DNA of 64,000 nucleotides from Aristolochia californica (Eukaryota; Streptophyta; Magnoliopsida; Piperales; Aristolochiaceae): contig JARWKL010000005.1 in the NCBI GenBank assembly GCA_029961685.1, positions 39,593,357 to 39,657,356 on the forward strand, given 5' to 3'. Each line of letters starts with the position of its first letter. Position 1 is the first letter of the stretch. Below are positions 11,378-24,000 of the stretch, piece by piece. The translations under genes were made by a program, and so were the position numbers. A model generated the notes under the pieces. That model ran no database searches and was not told where the DNA came from. It saw only the letters and a list, made by a program, of their open reading frames with translations.

Positions 11378-14109
11378 CTGTACAGCCATTAGTCATTTCA
11401 GTTCAACTATTATAACTAGTTATACAACCTCAGGTAATGGAAAGTACTCAGAAGAAAAGTTGTGAAAAAAGGAGCATAAATGCTCTAAAGAAAATTCCCA
11501 CTGAAGAGAAAAATAGCATGTGGGGCTTTAGTTCACTATGGTGGCTTTTTCAAAGAAAATGTCAATAAGGGTTAATAAAGCAACTGCACATTGCTCATAA
11601 CCGACAACAAATATGAATCCTGAGAACAAAACTGTTGCAGTCAAACATTTTAGTAATAATACAGTGGACTGGCCTTCCAAAGGAAGACAAATCATCACCA
11701 ATAGCTGACTCTGCACAGGGATTGTGATACTTCATTTTAACTGCAGCATGGAACATACACAATGAACCAGTTAAAATGTCCCCTGTACTTCAGTTTCTGC
11801 CCAGAGGGAATCCTAAAATCACATGATCCTCAAATCCATAATAAATATCATATCTGGAGTTCATAGGCATATATCATAAACATTACAAACAAGGTTGCTC
11901 TTTCTCAGAAAAGAACATTTCGGCTTTGGCTTCTAAATGAAAGTAACTTAGATGGCAAACCTCATTGCATTAATTGCCATGGAAATCTTTATTGACAGGC
12001 AGCCTCTCTCATGGCTTTCTATTTAACAACCTAACATTACACAGATACATTGAACCCAGAAGCTCAATGCAGAATGATGTTTGAAAATTTTCATGCAATT
12101 ATGCACTGAAATGTTGCCAGAGCAGCAACATCAATCTTGGGTGGTCCAATTATAACAAATCCTACAATCATCTGCTACATCTCATGACTCTCCTCCACCA
12201 TTCCACTGCAGCAACCACTCACAACTCTCCCCTGCCACTCCAGTTCAGCAACATAAGCTAAGTACCAAACGCATTTGATGTCATAGTTCATATGTTGCAA
12301 TGACATTTCACACCATAAATCCACAATCAATCAGACTAAGAAGAAAAAAAACTAAAATGATCTTTCACTTTGATGTTAGGGGTAGCAATGCAGCAGCCAA
12401 AGAAATTGATTCTGGTTACTTTCTTCAAACTGAATCATGTTGATGCTTTGGAACTTGCAATTTTAACTTTTTGTTTTTTAATAAAGATAACATAAAAGCA
12501 GCATCCTAGAATATAATTTTTCAGTTAAGAAATCCCATGATTCACTTTGAAGCACAAAAAAAAAAAAGAAAGAAGGTTATTCTTCGTGACCACTGGATAG
12601 GTAATAGGAATGATTTATTATGAGGCTTAACTTGCATTTCCTAATTCAAATCAGTCAAACTTCATCATGAGAGGCAGATAGCAGAAATAGGAATTGTGTG
12701 ACAACAAGCTTGCGAGGAATAGCTCACCCAAAATATCGGCTGATAACCACTACAGTTTTAATATGATGTCGAAAAGTAAGAGAATCTTTAATCACGCACA
12801 AGTAACATTTCCACATATTTATCGAATGACAAGCTTAAACAGATAAGGCCAGGATCACAAAAAATATCTGTTAGCCCAGTTCACAATTTTTGGGTACACT
12901 GTTGATTCAAAAAATAAAAAAAATAGAGATCATTTCACATAAAAAACAAGCCTAAACAAACTAGAACAGCAACATAACAAACCAAGTAACATTTGGGAAA
13001 CCTACAAGCAAAAATGACCGTGAAACCCAAAAAGCAGATTTTTTTTTGACACCTACAAATTAGAGGAAACACCCTGTAATCCTAATGACATTTGAAACCA
13101 AAACCTCAAACTAGAAAACTCCTCGTGTGGCCATTGAATCAAAGACCCAACTCAAAAGATAGAAGTTGATTCTTGAATAATAAATAAATTGGCATATAAT
13201 TAAGTCTGCTCTACACTATTATTCATAGGAAGAAAAATAACATGAAAGCGGTTATTACACTCTATGCCCTAGATATAATGATGCCCATACCACAATGACA
13301 CCATGAGATGGTTAACAAAAACATTTTTAGTTGTTAAGGTCAGTTGATTCAATTCTCTCCCCTTCACACAACAGTTGTCATGAGAAGAATTCTTTTAACA
13401 AGTGGTTTCTCTGATAGCAGCAAAAAAGAACACAAAAAAAGAAACGCAAAATTAAGTAAATTCTTCAGCCCAAGAATTGGAATAATGAACCACAATCGCC
13501 AGAAATTTAAGCACCTGGTGATTGCGAGTAGAACCAAAATAACAAAGAAACAAAATCAACAGCAAGAGAAACCAACCTGACATAAATTCAGTAGAGAAAC
13601 TAAGATAAGTAGCTTCTCCAGACAATCATAAGAAGCTTCTCAATCAACCCAAGAGTCTACCTTCTAATAACCTAGCAGAAGTATCACCTTAAGAACTTTC
13701 ATGGATATGCAATCCCATCAATGCATTCCCAAGTTTCCCAACTCATTGTTTGCATCCTAACATGCCAACTCACAAAAAGCAATCACTAAAATGCTAGCCT
13801 TTATATTCCTCAATCAGCAAACAATCACTTACTTTGCTGCTTATCTATCCAAACAAATACAAATCCCACATAGTGCCAGAGGAATTGAAGACAATCCAGT
13901 CCAGTCCAGTCCTACAAGGTCTCCTAAAGTATTTCTGGCCTTCGGCAAATTCCCCATGGGGATAGGACACACCAAACTACGCAATTACGTCGAGAAAACC
14001 ACAAATTGCATATAAACAGATAGCTTTGCTTCACTGATTGGGAGACAAAGAAAAAAAAAAAAAAAGCGAGACATTCACATCAAATCAAAACAATCCCCCA
14101 AATGAATAC
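11378..14109 (-). other. Probable 5'-UTR intron of the Yos1-like gene
   Basis: It is bounded by a donor (CAG then GTATTC, minus strand, 14112-14104) and the acceptor before the ATG. The 2.7 kb is AT-rich without a recognisable gene or retroelement domain; all frames are short. The intron assignment is inferred from splice signals and from the GC-richer 5' UTR-like block at 14110-14310. Confidence 0.5.
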
Positions 14110-14310
14110 CTGTAACGGAATAAAATGTCACTTCAGATCTGAACGATCGCGCTGACTACTACTGCCCCTGATTTGGATGACAAAGGCAAGGAAGCCCTCC
14201 GTCAAGAGACTTTATACTCTAACCAGAGAGCTTAGAATGTCTGGAGATGACAAGCGCTAGAGAGAAGCAGCAGGTGGATTCTTCGGCCCTAAGACTCTAA
14301 CCCGACCTGA
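14110..14310 (-). other. Probable 5'-UTR exon and promoter-proximal region of the Yos1-like gene
   Basis: This block is GC-richer than its surroundings and on the minus strand ends at a consensus donor (TTACAG then GTATTC). It has no useful ORF. It is a candidate first exon for the Yos1-like transcript; the transcription start cannot be placed from sequence alone. Confidence 0.4.
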
Positions 14311-15382
14311 CAAATTCGTACAACCAGAGGTCCCCGTGAAAAATCCGTGAGACCCGCGGGTCCCCGTAGTCGAGTGACCTCCGCCATGAGAAACCAAGAA
14401 TAATTAATATAAAGAAAAAAATTATTTAATTCCATAACTATTTAATCCATAGTCAAAGGTTACAAAAACTAAAAAATATACTCCCAGATCTCAATACAGA
14501 ATGTCGTTCCCCAGAAGAAATTTGATTCCAAACAAATCGAATCCAAGAATGAGTAACACTGAAGATAATCACAAAGCATCCCTTTAGGCCTTTACTCGGA
14601 AAGACACCCATAGATCCAACTGGTAAATTGTTCCCAGTCCCGAAAGAAAATTGAGATGGAAGAAAGAAAAGACAAACGAACCTCAGAATTCATCATACCT
14701 GGTGTCCACGTGAGCGGCAACTTTTCTCTTCTGTTTATATTCTTCAGCGGAAGAAGAGACTGGTTAAAAAAATGGGCCAGACCATGTAAGGAGGAAAAAT
14801 GATGGCTGATGGTGGACGGAAGAAGGTGGGCGGTAGGCGGAAGACTATGAACTAGTTCCCCTCGAGCTAAAAGTTTTTCCAAGTGCTTCGTACTTTCAAA
14901 TTCAACAAACACTATCAATTTGTTTGCCCTTGTATTGTGAGATTAGTGTTAGGTTTGGTGGGGGATAAACCTAGAGGATGGAATGAATAAGTTTATTAAC
15001 TTTGTTACTAATTTCTCCTTCCTTTTTAATTAAGTTAATGTATATCTATATTTTAATGATCAATGTGTAAAGTTGACTTTGTTAAGAATTAGACACCCTA
15101 ATTCGATACTAACAATAGTAATAATAATCGTAGAAGAATAAATAATCAAACACGAAAACACAATATTTATACACGTTCAATGATCATTATAACGGTGGTC
15201 CAAACCCTAGGAGAAAACTAGGGCAACCGAATTACAAGTGTGAAATCTCAAAATTATCCTTAATGAAATAATAGTCAATATATAGGCACCCTAAACAATC
15301 CGCCTGCCGACTCTATGTAAGGCGTTAATTAAACTTCACAATTAAAATTCAAATACAAGTAATAATTTAAACAACAAACACA
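14311..15382. other. Intergenic, no recognisable gene
   Basis: The 14592-14918 minus-strand frame (108 codons) has no family resemblance. From about 15080 to 15380 the sequence looks like repeat edge material but I cannot assign it. Confidence 0.4.
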
Positions 15383-15795
15383 CACTACAAGGAAAATTAC
15401 TCAATACAACAAATTTTTTCTCTTCAAATTAATTTCACCACTAAATGTCACTCTTCTAAAAAAAATTGAATTTTGTTGTTAAAAGTCAAAACTATTAACG
15501 ACATAATTTATTTTCATCGACAAAAATGACATTTAGCAAAAAATTAAAATTTCTTTGAAAAAAACTTTCCTACGAAAAGGTGGAAAGTTGGACTCTGGCA
15601 TAAAATTTGTTTCGTCAATAATTGTTTTTGCTACTAAAAAAAGTATGCATTAGTAGCAAAATTCAAATTTTATTGGTAAATGTACACTAAATGGCAAAAG
15701 TTTTTGTCAAGAAACAATTTAAATTATGTATTTATTTAAAAATATTATCATTTGGCAACAAAATTCAAATTTCATTGGTAAATGTACACTATTAG
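15383..15795. mobile_element. CACTA-type (En/Spm) transposon end fragment
   Basis: CACTACAAGGAAAATTAC at 15383 resembles the CACTACAAGAAAA terminus of plant CACTA elements. It is followed by subterminal-like repeats: AAAATTCAAATTT with ATTGGTAAATGTACACTA appears twice (about 15658-15690 and 15760-15792). No transposase or opposite end is visible. It is cut on the right by an LTR element. Confidence 0.45.
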
Positions 15796-16900
15796 TGTTG
15801 AAACTTAGGATTTCATGATGTATGATAAAAATAGAAGAGGATTAAGGATTGAGAAGAGGAAGCAAAGTTGTCCAGAGAAGATTTAAGAAAAGAACAGTAA
15901 GAGTGGCAAATTTGGAGAAGGAGAAAAGGGGAGGAAAATAGGGTTATGGTCTTGTTCCAAACCCTCCCCCTTAAGTTCTATTTATAAATCATAAAATACA
16001 ATATTATAATTATACCCTTAACCCTAGTAGGAGTGAAGAAGAGACATAAAACAAAAACTAATTACATCAATGACACTCTAATTACATCATATCTTCCAAC
16101 ACTCCCCCTCAAGCTGGGAGGTAATGGTAGTGATCCTAGCTTGAAATAAATAACATAGATGTATTAATAATCTCCTCCATTCCGGTGTCCCAAGGATAAG
16201 TACAATGCCGGACTCAGACTCTCAAAGTGTAGAAATGGGTGATAAAACGTAAGTCAAAACCAACCTCAAATGATTTCAAACAAATATAGTGATAATATCA
16301 ATAAAGTGGGTAATGTTTATCATTCATAAGACGACGATAAAAACCCAAGGGTACCAATAAAAAGTCTCAATAGACTTAAAAACACCCCCATATAAAAAAG
16401 ACCAACCATAGCAACACACCAAAAAGGGTTGGCCAAAGGGAGTCAACGAGAGTCAAATAAAGGATGGTAGGAGAAAGGCTGCCAAATAATAAAAGGGTAA
16501 TAGGGAATCAATAAGAAGATAAGATGAAGATGGGCCCATCATGTGCTTTATTTTCTAAGATAATTCAAATTCTTCATGATATGAACTAATGCACCAAAAA
16601 TGGTTGAGAACACAACAGTCATCAAATAATGAACCCAAGGCAAACAACTGAGGACTTCTTCTTCAATAATAATGTCTTAATCAAAGAGACACAATAACAA
16701 CTGCAGTAATGAGCCAATGCCCAAATAACTCATACCAAATATGTTGTTATATAGCAACGGATAGCCAGTAAATAGTAAAAGTTTTTAAGAGTAATAAGGG
16801 CACATGAGATAATCCACAACAAGTCTATCATTGAATAAGGAAGATGTGCACCAAATAATTAGCTGGAACCAAGTAATAAGTTGTCAATAAGTTGAACCAA
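15796..16900 (-). mobile_element. 3' part of the non-autonomous LTR family (copy 2)
   Basis: The LTR at 15796-16101 has TG/CA ends, a TATA-like ATTTATAA and ACCCTAGTAGGAGTGAAGAA. On its right the polypurine tract reads CTCCCCCTCAAGCTGGGAGG (minus orientation). Internal 3' sequence from 16102 to about 16900 is colinear with copy 1 over roughly 800 bp, e.g. GAAGATGTGCACCAAATAA in both (16846-16864 and 9877-9895). There is no coding sequence, and the 5' LTR is not seen. Confidence 0.7.
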
Positions 16901-18198
16901 GTGTTGTTAATCTTCTAAAAAAGAATAACTAAACTGAGTATTGCTCGTTCCAAGAGCAGCGACAAAGTCTTGTCAAAAGAAGAGAAGAGTGAAAAAAACA
17001 ATAATGGATGTTGCATCTACACTTACTGCAATAGTGATTAATTCAGACACCAAACCGAGAGCTAGACATATTAAACCAACTAATTAGCAGTCATTGACAT
17101 AAGTGTCTTGTTTTTCTTCTCTTTGACAAATAAATCAAGGAAATTTTTTGAAAATATGATGATCTTATAAATATTCTTTCCAGATATTGTTAGTTAACAA
17201 ACAAAAGTTTCCAAGGGTAGATCATGAGATACTTTCTTGATATTGTTGATCAATAATAACAACTCAAAAAGTGAAACAAAAAATTTGGCTTAAATTCGGA
17301 TTTTCGCATGCAATAGGATACCAACATGACCTTCGATTCTTCCAATGTGAATATCTCCTTAAATATAGATCAAATTGATATGAACTTAAAATGAACCACT
17401 ATTGATCATCGTGTTCATTATTTATTTTTGTATGAATGGCTAGTTCAAATAAAAATTACAAAATAGAGAGCACTAAAAGTGGGAGCACATAGGCCGAGTA
17501 TAAAAAAATAAAATTTGGCATCAAAATGTATAAACCTATTCACCCATCCCTCTAGGTTTGTATCTCACGGGACCTAACAAGTGCCTCTATTCTTGAAAGG
17601 CCCCAATTATCTATTTTGGCATTTTAGTGACATTTTTTTCTAATAAAACATAACGGAAAACTATGTGTAAATATATCAATTTATCGACTTAAGTAATTGT
17701 TATTATGAGTATAATTTTAATAAGATAACATGTTAACATAATTAAATATTTTTATAGGACTATTGGTTGTTTGCAGGCTTAGATATACATGTAAAACCCT
17801 TTGTGAGTCCAAGACTTAGAAGTTGCATAAAATATCTAAACAAAAGATACAGTAGATAATATGCATAAAATGTTACAAGATCTTGTCACAGTTATATAAG
17901 TAAAATGAAAATCTGAACCGGGTCACCGTCCATAAACTTGGGTTGAACCGGAGGGCCGTATGGTCACTTTTAAGCTTTTTTTAACTCCAACTTGAATCGT
18001 ATAAATTGAACAGGGTAAAGTAGTCGTGCCCATCTGGTCGTCATCAAGATACCAGAGGAGATAACAGGCAACAGCTCGACAAAAGGCCGCCGCGCCATGG
18101 CAGCGAAGCTCAATAGTAGATAGGAGAGGCGAAGAGAAAGTCCTAGCGCTGATAAAACGGACGAGCTCCGTAATTTGATCTCGTTTAATTATACTTTA
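16901..18198. other. Intergenic DNA and FLN1 upstream region, with a dispersed repeat
   Basis: About 17265-17375 resembles 46720-46835 in the same orientation (shared GCTTAAATTCGGAT and CATGACCTT...GATTCTTCCAATGT), so it is part of a dispersed repeat. From 18000 to 18198 the sequence is GC-richer and is probably the FLN1 promoter and 5' UTR. I see nothing else. Confidence 0.45.
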
Positions 18199-20068
18199 AT
18201 GGCGTCGTTCCAGCTGTCGTATTTTCTCTGTGCTTCAGCTCCGCAGTGTTCTGGCATAGCGACGGTTAGAGCTCACAGTTTTCAAAAATGTCTAAAGGCT
18301 CAAGCTTTGTGTCGATTTTATTGCGGAAGTGGGACACCGTTATTGATTATCCGGAATTCAACAGAAACGGTTTCGTTTTTGGCTTCGTATTTTCAGGAGT
18401 CCCGGAAAATGGTGGTACCAAGAGCCGTCATTAATAGCGACAATGGCGCTCTAGAAACGCAGAAATCTACCGGAAGAGGTAGGAAAAAGGCAGCAGGTTC
18501 GCCCTCAACCCGAAAACCTAGGCGTTCTAAAAAATCTGAAGTTAATGACAGTGACGCTGAGGAAAAAATCTCAAGTAAGGAAGTAAGTACAGTGAAAGAA
18601 AAGCCCGAAAATGAAGAGGGTGAGGAAGAGGATTTCGATGACGGGATTGACTTCCCTTATGAATCTCCCCCATTAGTCTGTTGCTTTGGTGCCGCTCAGC
18701 GAGAATTTGTTCCGACAGTTCGGGTCTCCGAATGCCAAATGCACCCGGACAAGTACTCCACATGGAAGGGACTGCAATGGAATCCACCGGAATTCGTTAG
18801 GGCGCCTGGTGGGCCGCCATCAAATGTTGCCATCTCTCACGTCAGACTTGGCGGCCGAGCAGCCTTCATGGGGAAAGTTGGGGACGACGACTTGGGGAAT
18901 GATTTAGTTTTAACACTAAATAAGGAGAAGGTTCAAACTCGAGCCTTGAAGATTGATGGATCATCCAAGACTGCACTCTCATACATGAAGATTAAGTTTG
19001 AAGATGGAAAAATGAAGGCAGAGGTGAAGATTGAATGTGCAGAGGATTCTCTTCGTAGTACAGAGCTGAACTTGGCGGTGTTGAAAGAGGTAGGCACAAA
19101 CAAAGACCTTTCTTCTCTTGCTCAGAATTAGAACGATAAACTAGGAATAAACAAAACTACAAATCCTAATACTAAATGTCGGAAAATGTATAATGACTAA
19201 ACCGAACCGAAGGCCTGAAAATTGGGTACGAAGGGCTTGCCGGATAGGATCATCTGATGAATGTGGAAGTTGTGATGATCATAAAACCAAATCTGGAAGT
19301 GATATTCTTTTTGTTGTGCTTATTTTCTTCCATTGAGCTGAGCCAGTGCTTATTGTCTTTGAACATTCTATGCAGGCTAGAATTTTCCATTTCAATTCGG
19401 GAGTCCTCACATCTCCTTCAATGCACTCAAGCCTTTTTAGAGCAATAAAATGTTCAAAGAAATTTGGTGGACTAACCTTTTTTGACTTGAATTTGCCGCT
19501 GCCATTGTGGGAATCTCGTGAGCAAACAAGGGAGGTAATCAGGAAAGCCTGGAACGAGGCAAATATAATTGAGGTGACAAAACAAGAGCTAGAATTTCTT
19601 CTAGATGAGGATTATTATGAGAAGAGAAGAAACACCAGGCCCCAATACTATGCAGAATCCTTTGAGGAGACGAAAAGAAGACGTGATTATTACCATTATA
19701 CGAGGGAAGAGATTTCATTGTTATGGCATGACCAAATAAAAATGTTGTTTGTGACCGATGGAACGCTTAGAATTCATTATTACAGTCCTGTATTTGATGG
19801 GGTAGTAGTAGGGACAGAAGATGTGCTTATAACTCCCTTTACATGTGATAGAACTGGTTCAGGGGATACTTTGGTGGCAGGTATTATGAGAAAGCTAACG
19901 ATGCATCCGGAAATGCTTGAAAATCAGGATTTGTTGGAGAGGCAGCTGAGGTTTGCAATTGCAGCAGGCATTATTTCACAGTGGACTATAGGTGCTGTCA
20001 GAGGTTTTCCAACTGAAAGTGCTACCCAGAACTTGAAAGAGCAGGTTTATGTGCCTTCCATGTGGTAG
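18199..20068 (+). CDS. FLN1: Fructokinase-like protein 1, plastid (pfkB family; PEP-associated)
   Basis: Exons are 18199-19089 and 19376-20068 (junction VLKE/ARIFHFNS), giving 527 aa. FLN1 is a nuclear-encoded, pfkB-type protein of the plastid nucleoid associated with the plastid-encoded RNA polymerase (known also as PAP6) and needed for chloroplast transcription; its sugar kinase activity is doubtful. Visible landmarks: an N-terminal region rich in S, A and C, plausible as transit peptide; a basic-then-acidic linker (residues about 93-149, RGRKK, RKPRRSKK, then ENEEGEEEDFDDG); SPPLVCCFGAAQREFVPTVR; first pfkB motif GGPPSNVAISHVRLGGRAAF; FFDLNLPLPLW; second motif CDRTGSGDTLVAG; end NLKEQVYVPSMW. 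The start is the first true ATG (MASFQLSY); an upstream in-frame TTG is not used. The linker makes it longer than the roughly 470 aa Arabidopsis protein I recall. The motif reads DRTGSGD where active kinases have D-TGAGD. Confidence 0.94.
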
Positions 20069-21071
20069 ACCTCATGGCACCATTTTGTACTGCAGGAATG
20101 GAGAAATATAGACCATTCAGATGTCTGGAACAAAAAAGGATTAGGTATAACCAAATCCAAACAGGGAGTTTTTTGTTTGGAATTTACGGTATTCAAATCA
20201 AACTGCTTCACTTACCTATTTGCTTGCAAACTGCTTCTCCAAGTGCTTCTGTTTACTTGTTCAGCTAGGTCATTGCAGCCATTAAGGTTTGGGGCATTTA
20301 GAATGTAGTTTCACTGAGACTTAGCATTAGTAATCTGTGTTCTTCAAGGGATGAAGATGGTCAAGTAACATATTAATAAGTCTACAACATAGTCTCATTC
20401 CCCCACATTCAGTAGAACAGGCTAATGATGGTCTCTTCTTCATCTTCTTCTTCATTTATTTATTTTTTTAAGCTGCTTGAACTCAAAATGATTTTTAAAC
20501 AATTAACTCAGTAGGTAGAGGTTTCTACTGCAACAAAAGTCTGCCTCGGTAAGATAGATGTTGTCTGCTAACAGAAGATTTGCAGGATTTATATTATTGA
20601 AAATCTGTCAGATAAGCTCAATTTTGAGCTACATTTGACCATCGAGTGGAAGTCCAAGAATAAATAATGGGAGTGGGAGCAAAATTAAGAAAAAGAAAAA
20701 TAAAAACCCCAGTAAAATATACAAACATCTTCTTCCTCCACCCACTCCAGGCGATCTTGGATTCTCTGACTAAACATTGCTTTTTGAAACTACGTTACTC
20801 TGTTCCTTTACCTTTCTTTACACCCTGTGTGTTATCCGACTCGTAAGAGCAAAATTGTTTACGTGGACGCAGATCCTCTGGCTGACTCAAACCAAACTCC
20901 CACTGCCAAATTCTGCCAAACCGGCGGAAAAGTATAGAGATTTGCCTAAATTATCCCATGACATCTTCCGATGCAACGAGTTTTCCTGTGCAAGAATTTT
21001 TAAATTTCAGCTGCGCGAGAAGCGAATGACAGGGGGCTTCATCGCTTCATCGCCGAGCTGATCGCTTAGAG
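20069..21071. other. Convergent intergenic region between FLN1 and the O-fucosyltransferase gene
   Basis: About 1 kb between two 3' ends. It should hold both 3' UTRs and terminators. ATTAACTCAGTAGGTAGAGG at 20501-20520 resembles a tRNA D-arm, but no acceptor stem or T-arm follows. No other gene is seen. Confidence 0.5.
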
Positions 21072-24000
21072 CTAGTTTCGACCCTCCATAGAGGTCGTTG
21101 TTTTGCAGACGCAACCTGGGTAGGGATTCGCGTAGAAATTCTCCTCCACTCTCGGTGTCTCTCCTCGTTGTCTTGGGTATGGTGCTCCCAGCCTATTAGC
21201 ATGTAATCTTTTCGTCTTTGATGAGAAGTCGTCCCAGCTGATTTCCCCAGAATCCAATTCGTCGACCAATTTCACGAACTTCTGCCTGTTAAAAAGAGAG
21301 AATCAGCAAGTTCATACTGATGGCCTGAAGAAAACATGAAATCCAAAAGAAAAGTCTGTAAAGAGACGACATAGCCATACTTGTCAGGGTTGATAGTCTT
21401 TCGGAAACCTTCAAACCTCCTGTGACCCTGCACTGCTTTAGCCATGTTGCCATCATATGTATACACAAAAACATCGCTCTCCAGGGCCAGGATATAATCC
21501 AAGGCTGCGAGTCGATTCTGAAACATTTTGAAACGCTCCAATTCCACTACGGTTGCAAGAGTAGAGTGTGAATAGACGTTGGGGTACTCGGCCTGGAGAG
21601 CGGCCATCGTGTTTTCTCCGTAAATTTGCCCGGCAACGATGTAGATGTTTGTAGATGCAGGGTAGCCCAAAGCTTTGAGGAAAAGCGCAGATTCTCGGGG
21701 AGTGAGTGGGCATCCCCCCTGAATTCGTTTCTCCTTGCTGTCAATCTCTTTCTCTTTCCAGTGTTTTACATTGTATCTCATGACTCGGAGCTCCTCCGCC
21801 TCCTCCTCCGTGAGGTTGTGACTGCAACCCGTAAATGACAGCATGTCCTTCTCATATCTGCAATGGTGAATTTTCTCATCGATCAGTTTTTAAACGACTG
21901 GGAGGCCCTCTCGTCGAGAAGCTAAATTTTCATTTCTTTTTTATCAAATTTCGACCAGATGAAAGCGTATCAGATAGCGAAAACCGAAGAGAAGACGCAC
22001 CTTAAATGCAGAGCGATGAAGGGTTTGCCATTATTTTTAAGCCTATCCACAAGTGTCTTTCCCAATTCTTCAATCTCGTCCGAGTATCGGAGTGCCTCAT
22101 AGTTTGCCCGGCACCTAAGACGTTGGATTGAATTTGCAAGGCCATTGTTCGCCAGACGAGAATCAGTGTGCGTAAACTGCAACACCTTGTGCCGCTTCAT
22201 CAAGTTAACCATCTCTCCTCTGTAATAGCTTGCCTGCGAAAATGGAGGTCCCTCTTTTTAAAAACGGGAGTCTGATGATTAATCAAATTTCTGGGTAGAT
22301 AAACGAGTTGTACAGGTCTCGCACCTTGGACCAGGAAATAGGTGCCTTCACAAGCGGCTTCATTTTAGCATATGCCTCCGGGAGAGCCTCCACTATCTCG
22401 ACATCGTCCCTTAAGACATCTATGAATCGCTTCCAGTTGAAAATGTCCTTAAAATCACTGCAATTTCGGTTCCATTCCGATCATATATGATCCACAAAAA
22501 CAATCAAAACACCAGTCATCAGCGTGCTGCGAAGAAAAGGTTCTTTACCTGGTATCAAGCCAAAAGGAATCATGATCGAGGGAAGGAAGAAGCAGAGTCG
22601 CATTCATGATCTTCGCTACCGCGACCATGTCGCATATCTGAAAAATTGGACCAGGACAAAGATCATTTCCCAGGTATTCATCATATAGACAACGAAATGG
22701 AAAGGCGTTAGAGGGTTATAACTGATACCCCTGTTCTCATCTGATTTAATCCGCCATTGGCATGTACGAGAAGGTACCCATTTGTACCAGATCCACTCCC
22801 TGAAGAAAAGAAAAAGAAATCCCCATGTCAGTCCTGTCGATTTTTCATTTTCTTTCTCGCTCAGAAGATGTGGGATAAAAACAGTAGCCGTACTTATACG
22901 ATTACTGGGTCGAGCGATGCATTGATGAAAGTTATCGCTGTTGGGTTTCATCCAAATCTCCGGAGTCTGTAATGAATAAAGTAAGGGTCAGAAATTTTCT
23001 CCATGTCACAAATTCAAGACATTTCTAGACAAAAAATTAAATTCGATCCCATTAGAATGCATGTTAGGGTCAAACGATCATTCAACTACGAATCGAAACT
23101 TGAATAAAAGTACCGTACTTCATGTTGAGGCTCTCCTCAACTCCCAACCAATGCAAACGGACAGATTTTAAAGAAAAAACGACATTTTTCAATGACAAGC
23201 AGCCAAGAATGAAAAAGAAAACCTGAGAAGATCATAGGAAATGCATAGAAAGACGACAGATAACATCAAATCTGAAAGGAACAGAAACCGAGGCATAACA
23301 GAGAAAAGATTCGAATTCGATTGCCATCATCAGGTGATGAAATCAAGAGCATTAAGAAAAGCTTCGTATTCGATTGCCATCATCAGGTGATGAAATCAAG
23401 AGCATTAAGAAAAGCTTCGTTTTCGATTGCCAGCATCAGGTGATGAAATCAAGAAAACTTCCAAGAGGAGGTGCAAATTCATCAAATAGACGAGGAATGT
23501 TTTTCAAAGACGGGACAAAGATTCCCCTCAAAATTGTCACTCAAACATCTGGTCTCCTCCTGGAGAAAATTTTCCGGGAAAAAAAAGTTATCAGCTCGAA
23601 GAAACCAAGAACCATTACCCAGAAAGAAATCTGCCGAAGGCTCTGACCCATAATTCATTGGTGCGCCCAGTTTAGAGCATCCAACAAGAAAACTGGTTTG
23701 AGAGAGAGAACGTAAAAAAGAACAAAACAAGAACCAAGAAATCCGAATAACAGCGATTCAGATTCATTGTCCGAATAAACTGAAATTCGTGAAAAAAAAA
23801 AATTATTAGTATCACGGCATACCAAAAGAAACCAAAATGTCGAATGAAAAAGGAGAAAAAAAAAAACAGAGGACCGCCATTTCACAAACCGAAAGAAGAA
23901 GCAACAGGCGGAGAAACGAAAAATATAAAAAGAAAGAAGCTGCTCTCACCGGAAGTTTGACAAACCTATTCTTCGCCAATCCCTCGGTCTCTGCAACCGC

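Noticed and set aside
14592..14918. 108-codon minus-strand ORF near the Yos1-like gene's 5' side
   Set aside because: No family resemblance, low-complexity composition, no supporting splice or promoter context; probably chance.
18175..18198. N-terminal extension of FLN1 from an upstream in-frame TTG
   Set aside because: Not an ATG; the first ATG at 18199 gives a plausible plastid-targeting start.
20501..20560. tRNA-like sequence (AACTCAGTAGGTAGAGG)
   Set aside because: D-arm-like words only; no acceptor stem, anticodon arm or T-arm in register.
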